From NCBI GenBank assembly GCA_946480465.1, contig CAMLJY010000070.1, positions 1 to 28,206 on the forward strand: a stretch of 28,206 nucleotides of DNA. The letters are read 5' to 3'. The translations under genes and the position numbers were made by a program. The DNA comes from an uncultured Burkholderiales bacterium. GTDB lineage: Bacteria > Pseudomonadota > Gammaproteobacteria > Burkholderiales > Burkholderiaceae. Positions 9,901 through 15,590 of the stretch are shown here, one piece after another (the first letter of the stretch is position 1; each line of letters begins with the position of its first letter). Under the pieces are notes generated by a model, which saw only the letters and a program-made list of their open reading frames with translations, made no database searches and was not told the origin of the DNA.

Positions 9901-11362
9901 ACGCCACCGCCAGGGCGTCCGGCCGGGCCCGCGCCACGGCCGAGAACTGGACGGCGTAGGGCACGTCCAGCGCGAAGGGCCGGGAGGTGTCGTTCCAGCC
10001 CTCCATCAGGCCGACTTCGGCCGGCGTGAGCAGGGGCACCTGCCACACCGGCGTGGCCGGGTCGTGCTGCATGTGGGCCAGGATCGCGAGAAAGCGCTGC
10101 TGCAGCGCTGCAACGTCGTCGGCGCTGAAGCAGTCGGTGCGGTAGACGAAGTCGAGATCGATGGGCGCGTTCTCGTGGTACTCGCGCACGAACAGGGTCA
10201 GCGGCGTCAGCGGCGATCCATTCAGCAGCGGCACGGCCTGCCCCGTGGCATTTCCCAGGCGCGTGTCGTAGCCATGCTTCTCGTAGGACACCGACACGTC
10301 GAAGGCCGACCGGCCGGCTCCTTCGCCGCCGAGCGCCAGCCGGTTGATCTCGCTCACCGGCACGCGCTGGTGGCGGTAGTTCTGCTTCAGTTCCCGCGTG
10401 ATCGATTGCAGCAGCGACTGCAGGCTGAGCTCGGTACCGAAGTCGAAGCGCGCGGGATACACGCTGACGAACAGGCCGGCCGTCTGCTTGAATGCCGCAT
10501 GGGCCCGGTTGAGGACCGGCAGGCCGACGATCCATTCCGACTTTTGGTGGGTGCGGACGAAGTTCACGTAGAGCGCGGCCAGCGCGGCGTGGAATGCCGT
10601 GGCCCCATGCCGCTGCGCGAAGGACTCCAGGCCCTGAAGCCAATCCGGCGGCATCCGGCAGCGCAAGAACGCGCCCGCGCGATCGCCGGGTGCGGGCCCC
10701 GCCTGGGCCTGCAGCAGCGATTCGATCGGCCGTGCGTAGCGTTCGGCCCAATAGCGCCGGCTGGCCTCGCACGCGTCGGATGCGAGGTAGCGGCAATCTG
10801 CTTCGATGAAGTCAAGGTAGGACGTGGCCGCGGGCAGTGGCGGGGCGGCGTTTGATTCCCCGCGGGCGTAGAGATCCGCCAGGGACCGCGCCAGCAGCGC
10901 GATGGACCAGCCATCGGAGATCAGGTGGTGGTAGCAGCCGAACCAGTGCCAGCGGTGCTCGCCGAGCCTGAGCAGGCGATAGCGGAACAGCGGCTCGCCC
11001 TGCAGACGGAAAGGGCGTTCGAACTCCCGCTGCATCCACTCGTCCGCGGCGTGCTGCGGATCGGGTTCATTCGAGAAGTCGATCAGCGGGACGTCGAACG
11101 GCAGTGACGCCGCGAAGCGCTGCCGCGGTTCACCAAGGTCATCGCTGGCGGCGAGGAACACGCTGCGCAACGCGTCGTGCCGCAGCGCCAGCTGCTGCAG
11201 TGCTCGTCCGAATCGCGCGGGATCGAGCGGCCCGTCGATGCGCAGGTAACCACCGATGTTGTACAGCGGCAATTCCGGATGGAGCCGCTGGTCGAACCAG
11301 ATCTCGCGCTGCGTGGATGACAGGGGATGGGTGGCTTCGCTGAAGGCAGTGGTCTGGTGCAT
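986..11362 (-). CDS. Trimodular nonribosomal peptide synthetase, C-A-T-C-A-T-C-A-T-TE
   Basis: A 3458-residue cytoplasmic assembly line. Module 1: C domain about 12-450 (HHLISDG at 145-151), A about 465-970 (TSGSTGQPKG, RSGDLGR, NANGKID), T with phosphopantetheine Ser1019 in LGGSS. Module 2: C about 1080-1510 (HHAIADG 1210-1216), A about 1530-2040, T Ser2089 in LGGHS. Module 3: C about 2157-2580 (HHIASDE 2287-2293), A about 2605-3092, T Ser3141. Terminal thioesterase about 3185-3458 with GWSLGG (Ser3269), Asp3296 and His3434. No epimerisation or methylation domain is seen. Pocket residues aligned by eye to PheA are A1 D-I-W-E-L-T-L-D-D, A2 D-V-W-Q-L-I-L-D-I and A3 D-A-H-T-I-G-V-V-S. A1 resembles Dab-activating domains and the adjacent aminotransferase makes Dab. 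A2 is unassigned and A3 may be aromatic. The N-terminal C domain implies an acyl or upstream donor that is not encoded here. The ATG at 11362 has no strong Shine-Dalgarno. MbtH is encoded divergently. Confidence 0.95.
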   Translation of the reverse strand: MHQTTAFSEATHPLSSTQREIWFDQRLHPELPLYNIGGYLRIDGPLDPARFGRALQQLALRHDALRSVFLAASDDLGEPRQRFAASLPFDVPLIDFSNEPDPQHAADEWMQREFERPFRLQGEPLFRYRLLRLGEHRWHWFGCYHHLISDGWSIALLARSLADLYARGESNAAPPLPAATSYLDFIEADCRYLASDACEASRRYWAERYARPIESLLQAQAGPAPGDRAGAFLRCRMPPDWLQGLESFAQRHGATAFHAALAALYVNFVRTHQKSEWIVGLPVLNRAHAAFKQTAGLFVSVYPARFDFGTELSLQSLLQSITRELKQNYRHQRVPVSEINRLALGGEGAGRSAFDVSVSYEKHGYDTRLGNATGQAVPLLNGSPLTPLTLFVREYHENAPIDLDFVYRTDCFSADDVAALQQRFLAILAHMQHDPATPVWQVPLLTPAEVGLMEGWNDTSRPFALDVPYAVQFSAVARARPDALAVACRGTAWSYSELDERADAIAHALAGTGVGRDNVVAVLGERGPALMAMIVGVLKAGAAYLPLDVNQPAARWREILAVSQAPVLLVTAPLQGEALQALPEPPPRLLVADCWMRKGAASAVRLPEGASTNDLAYVIFTSGSTGQPKGAMVEQRGMLNNIYAKLPSLGLHGGDRIAQTAPSAFDISVWQFLAGPLVGASVHILPDDVVHDPLRLLDALASEGLTLLEIVPSMLRRLLDACGAEVTLPALRWVLPTGEALPPELARAWLLRFPHVPLMNLYGPAECADDVACQPVRTLQDAEAWLGRQAVPIGRPVANTQLHVLDSRLQPMPIGIAGEICIAGAGVGRGYLNDPLRTARAFVPHPRSPGQRLYRSGDLGRYLADGVVEFLGRQDHQVKVRGQRIELGEIEARLRALPGVQEAAVIASPDADGELRLIAYWVPRPDAHATPEAVRDALARCLPHYMVPAACLRLESLPLNANGKIDRQQLPSAPPAEPPAAQLPAEGATEQALAEIWCEVLGLPRVGREDHFFLLGGSSVQATRVLARMQARLGVSLPLRAVFEAPRLRALAERLDGHAAAGSGPLVPPAPAAAGDTGLPSFAQARLWVLQRLAPGGAQYHLPVVLRLQGSLDPGALRQSLHMIADRHDMLRASLPERDGEPVLKIADAADASLATMDLRPLPPARRREQAMCEAQALALRPFDLGHGPLWRASLLQLADDEHWLSLCLHHAIADGASLDILLAELAEGYSAAVASRPPVLAPMELGYAGFAAGQRQHLQGTVLARLEAYWQDALRDMPAALELPLDRPRPRLSRHAGAHVPIALPQDLTAALQGVAQQHGCTLFMTLLASFGVLLHRCSGQRDFCIGIPVSQRQSPAWLHMVGLLVNTLPLRLRIDPGQRFDELLGQVRTTALGVYGHHDMPFERLVEMVQGPRDLARNPVFQVMFSMLDEAPARPAFSGLKVEPLQVEHPTAKFDLALELAQVQGRLEGHLEYDIALFDRESVERMAACFKVLLRAVARQAAQPVAGLALLDEAQRHRVLHAWNRTHQAYELHDGYALHFARQLERTPDAVAALCGEVQWSYAEMDLRAHRVAQHLLACGVRPGMPVAILADRGLPWLAALLGTLQAGGAYMPLDPRQPVARIRQMAGQAAVPVLLVSRRQLALADELVTPLDKPLRMLVVEDLIARGERRVLQGAPATGTDLAYLIFTSGSTGQPKGVMIEHRNMLNNLFGQVSILDLHAGDRIAQTAPVTFDVHVWQALTAWLVGGSVCIVPDEVAHEPSRLLAEVAHQQVSVLQLVPSYLRYVLESAIESPGRAGLRWLLTIGEALPSSLAAAWCRLAPDVPLMNLYGPAECADIVTFHRVSDAAAAREPQDRGTVPLGRPKPNVEVYLLDEALQPVPIGVPGEICVGGAGVGRGYLGDDARTRAAFPAHPFGGGRFYRTGDIGRYRPDGVIEFIGRRDHQVKVRGQRLELAEVESTLKRLPAVADAVVVARPDERGDASIVAYVVARDASASTPEFLRTALLRQLPGYMVPGRWVMLERLPLNANGKLDRRALPEPGPLAAGAGPQQQPATPTEAQLARLWSDTLGVPPAGREDDFFDLGGHSLLAARLVAKLRPAFGVEFALRDVFEAPTLRDMAAKVDALAGTAPAVGARDGHALMADAPDGQAAPAPLSFEQARLWYLDRLSPGSNAYNMAGAVRLAGRLDEGALQRALDAVLQRHGVLRTCYPLSAGEPVQLVHEDARIAVRTLDLTALNPPEREAAARRHLAEECGHVFDLSSDLPLRVLLIRLADAEHVLAWTVHHIASDEWSQQILLRELLEAYASPPAWSPLPMQYTDHARRQRGLPPEVLEPSARYWLQQLAGAPPLLALPWDRPRPARQDARGRSVQCVLPGTLRSRLLQRAQHGRATLFMALAAAFQLLLSRYSGQEDICIGIPVANRPPGTEDLVGLFVNTAVLRTRIDLDAGFDTLLSQVRATALEAYQHASLPFDRLVERLKPLRSPSHTPLFQAMFTLQQPDAAAARPPGLIVEPMRLETQAAKFDLVLAVRDDGRQLDACFEYACALFEHETIERLSCNFQVLLDALLAAPDRPVGELPLLTTQERERLLQPALRPHAGIGHIPDTAPACFEAQVEKTPDHVAVSFRGQGLSYRELNARANRVAHHLRARGAKPESLVVLYVERSIEFIVGVLGILKSGAAYLPIDPSQPRARVEQILSDARPRLVMTQDALREQLPHGEWQVLSFDADRSAIARHSGSNPPPTARAGNMAYVIYTSGSTGKPKGVAVKHGSLRHLVQANVETYGLKPGQRMLQFFSMGFDASMHEIFTALPCGAALHLAPADAIVPGPMLERTLIDEKIDVLTVTPSALALLDPARLPGLRTLIVGGEHCDRAVVEPWLAGRAVFNVYGPTEATVSSAIHRCSPDEPGHPPVGKPLPNTRAYVLDKYLNPVPIGVVGQLYLGGAHLARGYLDAGHTADRFMPDPHADTAGARMYATGDLARCRSDGNIEVLGRVDTQVKVRGYRIELGEIEAAIGLQPAVLDVAVLARGDHATDRQLVAYVVASPGGLDVAALRAALRARLPAYMLPARFVRLSTMPLTRHGKADRQALAALDLPDEERGHEPPRTPTEQALAAIWSRLLERHHIDRNDDFFELGGHSLLAVQLVGQIGREMGVDIPLSQLLQSPTLAGLAAGIDGRQGRAALIVALRQPGPGVPIYFIHPAGGTVFCYAGLARHLPPSQPAYAIQSPDIAGHAGMPEGFTELGALYANEIQAHCPLGPLQLAGWSLGGALAVEVAWHLEQSGRAVDAVALFDATLAGRWDEDLSFEEFLSWANGLGAGIFADDHDGLAARLGRFVEQCGGVPAAARCLQSPDHPPRAGGTFRPGEVDFLRQQHAAHRRHRRLLGSRTARRVQAPLLLAWADESSGQHAVDWLHCTTAREHSREIVLPGQHDTFLAHGDNARAIAALLRHDQPPR

Positions 11363-11447
11363 GAGGTGTGCGGCCGGCGCGTCGTTGCGCCGGCTGTTCG
11401 CTGCTCGCCACCGGTCACGAAGCCTTCATTGCGGCTCCCTAGCATCA

Positions 11448-11470
11448 GCGCGCTCCCCCGTGGAGCGCGC
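11448..11470. promoter_or_regulatory. Perfect 9-bp inverted repeat, NRPS/MbtH divergent region
   Basis: GCGCGCTCC and GGAGCGCGC pair perfectly around the loop CCCGT. It is the first of three inverted repeats between the two divergent genes. It may be an operator, or a hairpin in the NRPS leader that affects transcription or translation. It matches neither a Fur box nor an iron-starvation sigma promoter. Confidence 0.4.
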
Positions 11471-11472
11471 CT

Positions 11473-11490
11473 TGCCGGCGGAGCCCGGCA
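11473..11490. promoter_or_regulatory. Second inverted repeat, NRPS/MbtH divergent region
   Basis: TGCCGG and CCGGCA pair perfectly around a 6-nt spacer. It lies 2 bp after the preceding repeat. In DNA this GC-rich a 6-bp pairing is weak evidence alone; its place in a series of three is what makes it notable. Confidence 0.3.
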
Positions 11491-11498
11491 CCTTAGGA

Positions 11499-11516
11499 AC
11501 GGTTTATTTCAACCGT
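11499..11516. promoter_or_regulatory. Operator-like palindrome upstream of the MbtH gene
   Basis: ACGGTTTATTTCAACCGT is an 18-bp dyad with perfect 6-bp arms and an AT-rich centre. It lies in the only AT-rich stretch of the intergenic region, about 33 bp before the MbtH start. The shape is that of a dimeric regulator site overlapping a promoter. No regulator gene is present in the window. Confidence 0.4.
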
Positions 11517-11549
11517 GTGTCCGTTCATTCAGCACGAGAGATGGTGCGC

Positions 11550-11801
11550 ATGGTCGCAAACGATGATTTGTACAAGGTGGTCGTCAACCACGAAATGGAG
11601 TACTCGCTGTGGCCCGCAGGCCGCAGCAACCCCATGGGTTGGCGTGATGCGGGCCGGCAGGGCAGCCGCGAACAGTGCCTTGCGCATGTCCGGTCGGTGT
11701 GGACCGACATGCGGCCGCTGAGCCTGCGCCGTGAAATGGCATGCAGCCCGCTGGACGACGGCTGCCCGGCACCCGAACGGCAGGCCGCGCACGCCTGCTG
11801 A
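11550..11801 (+). CDS. MbtH-like NRPS accessory protein
   Basis: An 83-residue cytoplasmic protein of the MbtH family. Such proteins bind adenylation domains and are often needed for their solubility or amino acid activation. The signature is present in order: N13-x-E15, SLWP at 19-22, P28-x-GW31, CL at 43-44 and WTDMRPLSLR at 51-60. The start at 11550 is preferred over the in-frame ATG at 11541 because GAGAG (11536-11540) lies 9 nt upstream of it and the length then fits the family. A tail of about 23 residues after SLR, with three cysteines, is longer than usual. Its partner is presumably the divergent NRPS. Unusually for the family it is on the opposite strand and so is not co-transcribed with that synthetase. 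Confidence 0.93.
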   Translation: MVANDDLYKVVVNHEMEYSLWPAGRSNPMGWRDAGRQGSREQCLAHVRSVWTDMRPLSLRREMACSPLDDGCPAPERQAAHAC

Positions 11802-11809
11802 CACATCAA

Positions 11810-11835
11810 CCGGCGCCCGCGTTGACGGGCGCCGG
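11810..11835. terminator. Bidirectional terminator hairpin between MbtH and dat
   Basis: CCGGCGCCCG and CGGGCGCCGG form a perfect 10-bp stem with a 6-nt loop. It lies between the convergent stops of the MbtH gene (11801) and the aminotransferase (11858), where a shared terminator is expected. There is no long T-tract on either side. Confidence 0.65.
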
Positions 11836-11857
11836 GCCGGTGGCCCGCCGGATGAAC

Positions 11858-13198
11858 TCAGGGCGCGCCGAGCACGCTGGTCAGTGCGTCCTGCAGGCGC
11901 AGCATGGCTTGCTCGATTTCGGCGTCGGTGATCACCAGTGGCGGCAGGAAGCGCAGCACCGCGCCGTGCCGCCCGCCGGTTTCGACCATCAGGCCATGAT
12001 CGAAGCAGGCGCGCTTGATCGCGGCCGCCAGTCCTCCGTCCAGCGGCGCGCTGGTGCCGTGCGCCGTGGCCGTGCGCTGCACGATCTCCGCGCCCACCAT
12101 CAGGCCGCGGCCGCGCACGTCGCCGATGCATGGGAAGTCGCGCGCCAACTGGCGCAGGTGCCCCATCAGCACGGCGCCCTTGCGAGCGGCTTCAGCATGG
12201 AGCCGGTGGGCCTGGATGTACTCCAGCGTCGCCGCGCCGGCGACCAGCGCGATCTGGTTGCCGCGGAAGGTGCCGGCATGGGCACCCGGACGCCACACGT
12301 CGTAGCGTGATCGGTACGCCAGCACGGCCAGCGGAAAGCCGCCGCCGAGTGCCTTCGACATCACGATCGCATCCGGAACGATGTCGGCCACTTCATGGGC
12401 GAACATCGTCCCGGTGCGGCCCAGGCCGGTCTGGACCTCGTCCAGCACCAGGGGCACGTCGTGGCGCTCGGTGATATCACGCAAACCGCGCAGCCATTCG
12501 GCGGAAGCCGGAATGCAGCCCCCTTCTCCCTGCACGGCTTCCACGATCACCATGGCGGGTTTGGTGATGCCGCTTTCGGGGTCGCTCAGAACGGTGTCGA
12601 TGTAGTTCAGCGAGATGCGTTCCGCCTCCACCCCGCCGACGCCGAAGGGGCAGCGCGCGCTGTTGGGATAGGGCAGGAAGTGGGTCTCGGCCGCCAGCCC
12701 CGGCACGGGCGCTTTGGGGCCCAGGTTGCCCATCAGCGAGAGTGCGCCGAGCGTCATGCCGTGATAGGCACCGTGAAAGGCCAGCACGCTGCGGCGACCG
12801 GTCGCCGTCTTGAACAGCTTCAGCGCCGCCTCCACCGCGTCAGACCCGCTGGGGCCACAGAACTGCAGTCTGGCATCCGCGGCGAAGCCCGCGGGCAGCG
12901 TGGCCAGGAGGCGGTCGACGAAAGCGTGTTTCGCCGGGGTCGGCATGTCCAGCCCCTGGAGGATGTGGCCGGACCGCAGGAAGTCCTGTACCCGTTCCAT
13001 CACGTAGGGGTGGTTGTGCCCCAGCGGCAGCGCGCCTGCGCAGGCGAGCAGGTCCAGGTGGTCGCGGCCGTCGGCGTCCCAGACGGTGCTTCCGCTCGCG
13101 CGGCACAGCGTGCGATCGAAGGTGCGGGCGTAGGTGCGCGCATTGGACTCGTGCTGCTGCAGGCGAGTGAAGGACTCGTCGGTGACCGGACCGGGCAT
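11858..13198 (-). CDS. dat: Diaminobutyrate-2-oxoglutarate aminotransferase (class III, PLP)
   Basis: A 446-residue class III aminotransferase of the Dat/PvdH/EctB group. It converts L-aspartate 4-semialdehyde plus glutamate to L-2,4-diaminobutyrate and 2-oxoglutarate. Visible motifs are GPSGSDAVEAALK (115-127), the FHGAYHGMTLGA cofactor region (141-152), VEAVQGEGG (219-227), LDEVQTG with the PLP-binding Asp253, and Schiff-base Lys282 in MSKALGGG. The start at 13198 is chosen because AGGAA lies 8 nt upstream and the family alignment begins there; the frame stays open upstream but that sequence looks non-coding. No ectA or ectC is nearby, so ectoine synthesis is unlikely. Making Dab for the neighbouring NRPS is the best explanation. 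Other 4-aminobutyrate-type substrates cannot be ruled out by eye. Confidence 0.9.
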   Translation of the reverse strand: MPGPVTDESFTRLQQHESNARTYARTFDRTLCRASGSTVWDADGRDHLDLLACAGALPLGHNHPYVMERVQDFLRSGHILQGLDMPTPAKHAFVDRLLATLPAGFAADARLQFCGPSGSDAVEAALKLFKTATGRRSVLAFHGAYHGMTLGALSLMGNLGPKAPVPGLAAETHFLPYPNSARCPFGVGGVEAERISLNYIDTVLSDPESGITKPAMVIVEAVQGEGGCIPASAEWLRGLRDITERHDVPLVLDEVQTGLGRTGTMFAHEVADIVPDAIVMSKALGGGFPLAVLAYRSRYDVWRPGAHAGTFRGNQIALVAGAATLEYIQAHRLHAEAARKGAVLMGHLRQLARDFPCIGDVRGRGLMVGAEIVQRTATAHGTSAPLDGGLAAAIKRACFDHGLMVETGGRHGAVLRFLPPLVITDAEIEQAMLRLQDALTSVLGAP

Positions 13199-13459
13199 CT
13201 GATGTGTTCCTGGTTCTCTTTGGGAAGTGGCCTGCGGCCGACGGCGCCCGGCGGGCTTGCGCTTCGCGCCTGTGCCGACACGGTGGGGCATTGGGTGGGC
13301 CATTCTTTGGAGCCGGGATGACAGCACGGTGAATCGAAAAGCATGCGCATGCGCCCATGCGAAAGCGGCATGCGCCGTGATTGCGACCGGCCGCGCTCGT
13401 GCCCGATGCCTGCCGGCTCCGACCGGGGGGCGCAAGCGGTTCCGCGGCGTGCCGTCGCC
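13199..13459. other. Non-coding gap upstream of dat with GCATGCGC repeats
   Basis: A 261-bp stretch between the dat start and the TonB1 stop, with no gene supported. GCATGCGC occurs at 13341-13348, overlapping again at 13347-13354, and once more at 13368-13375. The first two form the 12-bp perfect palindrome GCATGCGCATGC (13341-13352). The dat promoter should lie in this gap, but no convincing -35/-10 pair was found. The repeats could be an operator or a REP-like element. Confidence 0.4.
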
Positions 13460-15559
13460 TCAGAGCGTCCAGCCGACCTCGGCATACAGCGCCCGCGGCG
13501 CCTGCGGCAGGTCGCGCGGGATCAGGCCCGGCGCGAGGCTGGGTTCGCGCACGTCGGCGTTGAAGGCGTTGCGCAGCGTCACCGCGGCCGACCAGCGCTG
13601 CGGGCCAGGCAGCGTGCGCAGGCTGAGGTCCACCGCCGTGTAGTCCGCCACCGGCGGCCGCATGTCGCCGGCGGCGCGCTGCCGGCCGGCGACGCGGTTG
13701 GCCTGTGCGCTGGCCAGCCAGCCGCCCGCGGTCCGCCATTCGGCGCGTGCGTGCAGGTCCAGGTGCGGCGCGTACCCCGCATCGCGCCCGGTGGCCTCGT
13801 CGGTCGCGCGCTGGCGCGCACCGTGCGCCACCAGGCGCAGCGCTCGGCCGGCGTCCCAGGCCACCTCCAGTTCCACGCCACGTCCGGACTGGCGGCCGGT
13901 GTTGCGCACCGTGCTGCCGAGGGCCGGCGCCGTGTTCGGCACGGCGCGGATGATGTCGCGCATCCGGTAGTGGAAGGCGGTGGCCTGCACCGACAGCGCG
14001 GGCCGCGGCTGCCATGACAGCGCCAGCTCCAGCGTGTCGATGGTCTCCGGGCGCACGTCGGGGTTGCCGCGGATCACCGGGTTGTTGATGCTGTGCTGAT
14101 CGTGGAACGACGGCGCGCGGAAGGCGCTGCCATAGAGCGCCTTCACCGTCAGGTCGAAGGCCGCGTCCCACACGAGGGACAGGCGCGGGTTGGTGGTGCT
14201 GCCAAAGTCCGAAAAGTGGTCGTGCCTGACGCCGAAGGTGAGCGTCCAATCCTTCATCATCCGCCACTCGTCCTGCAGGTAGCCGTACAGCACGCGGCGG
14301 CGTTGCGGCCACATGAAGGGCGCGCTGCCGGACACGTCGCGCAGCGTGCCGGCCGGTGCCGGCACGGTGCCGGCAAAGCTGAAGTTCTTGTGCTCGCGGG
14401 TGCGGTACAGGTCCAGGTCTTCCCAACCCACCCCCAGGCGCAGCCGGTGCCCCGCCCAGCCGGTGTGGCTGGCGAAGGCGGACAGGCGCCATTGCCGCTC
14501 CCAGGTGTCGGGCAGGCCGCGCATCCCGTCGGGAAAGCTGCCGGTGGGCAGGCGCGTGCCCGGGGGCAGCAGCACGAAGTCCTGCGAGCGCTGGACGTAA
14601 TGGAGGAAAGACGCGGCCACGCCCAGGGTCCACGGCCGGCCGTCCAGCGGCTGCGTCCAGCTCAGGTCGGCGGTGCTGCGCTGGCTGGCCGCATGGCCTG
14701 CCGGGTCCAGCGCCGACGAGATGCCCGCCCCGGTGCCCACGTGCCGCCGCAGCTTGACCGAGCCGTGCAGCCGCCACGGCCCGTTCGCCAGTTCGACGTG
14801 GCCGTCCAGCGCGTCGCGCCCGGTGGCCACCGGCCCCGGCGCCAGGCTGGCCCGGGTGCCGAAGAACGCGTCGTTGCGCGACTGCGCGTCGGCGTCGACA
14901 GTGCTGCGGAAGCCGTCGCTCGTGCCCAGGCGCAGGTGGGCGGCCACGTCCAGCGCGCCCCAGCGGCCGCCGTGCAGCAGCCAGCCGTCGGCCGTGCCGA
15001 AAGAGCCGGCGCGCACGCCCAGCTGCGTGCCGGCGATGTCCGCCGCCGACCTGGTGACGATGTTGATGACGCCCGCGTAGGCATCGGCGCCGTACAGCGC
15101 GGAGCCGGGGCCGCGCATGACCTCGATGCGGGCGATGTGCTCGACCGGGTAGCCACCCCAGATGTTGCCCTTGTTGCCGACGAAGAGCGTGGTCATCGGC
15201 ACGCCGTTGTGCAGCAGCAGGATCTGCGCGTTGAAGGCGCTGTAGATGCCGCGGTTGATGAAGAGCGGCGTGTACAGGTTGGCCGCGCGTGCCACGTGCA
15301 TGCCGGGCACCGTCTCCAGCACGTCGTCCAGGTCCACCGCGCCCAGCGCGGCGATGTCTTCGGCGGTGATCACGGTGGCCACGGCCGGTGCCAGGCGCAG
15401 GGGCTGGCGGTGGCCGGTGGCCAGGCTCACCATCGCGCGGTCGCCGTAGGACTGGACCAGGTCGTCCTCCGGCGCGAAGGCCTGCGCGGGCCGCGGTGAA
15501 CCCAGCGCCGCCGCGATGGCCAGCAGGGCCGCGCAGGCGGAGGTGCTTGGTTGGTGCAT
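13460..15559 (-). CDS. TonB-dependent outer-membrane receptor 1
   Basis: A 699-residue TonB-dependent receptor taking a scarce ligand through the outer membrane with energy from TonB-ExbBD. A signal peptide ends near residue 27 (RPAQA-F). The plug spans about 58-170, with VATVITAEDIAALG, DVLETVPGMHVAR, FINRGIYS, the IARIEVMRGPGSALYGADAYAGVINIVTR block, and then a barrel to the C-terminus. Local features include NPRLSLVWD, YGSAFRAPSF and RGNPDVRPE, typical of cobalamin/colicin-type receptors. There is no N-terminal STN signalling domain, so FecA-style sigma-factor signalling is not expected. The C-terminus is WTL rather than the usual aromatic residue. GGAG lies 6 nt before the ATG. It follows the diguanylate cyclase gene by 31 bp and is paralogous to receptor 2. 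The ligand is unknown; the NRPS product is possible but unproven. Confidence 0.93.
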   Translation of the reverse strand: MHQPSTSACAALLAIAAALGSPRPAQAFAPEDDLVQSYGDRAMVSLATGHRQPLRLAPAVATVITAEDIAALGAVDLDDVLETVPGMHVARAANLYTPLFINRGIYSAFNAQILLLHNGVPMTTLFVGNKGNIWGGYPVEHIARIEVMRGPGSALYGADAYAGVINIVTRSAADIAGTQLGVRAGSFGTADGWLLHGGRWGALDVAAHLRLGTSDGFRSTVDADAQSRNDAFFGTRASLAPGPVATGRDALDGHVELANGPWRLHGSVKLRRHVGTGAGISSALDPAGHAASQRSTADLSWTQPLDGRPWTLGVAASFLHYVQRSQDFVLLPPGTRLPTGSFPDGMRGLPDTWERQWRLSAFASHTGWAGHRLRLGVGWEDLDLYRTREHKNFSFAGTVPAPAGTLRDVSGSAPFMWPQRRRVLYGYLQDEWRMMKDWTLTFGVRHDHFSDFGSTTNPRLSLVWDAAFDLTVKALYGSAFRAPSFHDQHSINNPVIRGNPDVRPETIDTLELALSWQPRPALSVQATAFHYRMRDIIRAVPNTAPALGSTVRNTGRQSGRGVELEVAWDAGRALRLVAHGARQRATDEATGRDAGYAPHLDLHARAEWRTAGGWLASAQANRVAGRQRAAGDMRPPVADYTAVDLSLRTLPGPQRWSAAVTLRNAFNADVREPSLAPGLIPRDLPQAPRALYAEVGWTL
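15061..15120. repeat. 60-bp near-identical repeat, copy 1 (plug domain)
   Basis: This stretch differs at about four positions from 18961-19020, exactly 3900 bp away. Both encode the GPGSALYGADAYAGVIN part of the receptor plug, a strongly conserved segment. The similarity reflects paralogy plus constraint and possibly gene conversion. It is the best candidate homology for recombination that would delete the GGDEF gene. Confidence 0.75.
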
Positions 15560-15590
15560 GGCAGGCTCCGTTCTCCGGCGGTGGCGTGCG

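Noticed and set aside
7730..10855. 1041-codon plus-strand open frame inside the NRPS
   Set aside because: It is a reverse-strand shadow of modules 1 and 2, with biased composition and no domain.
986..11362. Calling the NRPS a siderophore synthetase because TonB receptors are close
   Set aside because: No hydroxamate, catechol or hydroxyaspartate tailoring gene is present, and the receptors form a separate operon with a cyclase. The link stays possible but unsupported.
11363..11549. Fur box or iron-starvation sigma promoter at the NRPS
   Set aside because: No GATAATGATAATCATTATC-like sequence and no TAAAT/CGT pair at the right spacing was found on either strand, so iron control is not claimed.
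11858..13198. EctB of an ectoine pathway
   Set aside because: The enzyme family overlaps with EctB, but no ectA or ectC is adjacent while an NRPS with a Dab-like pocket is, so a Dab supply role is preferred.
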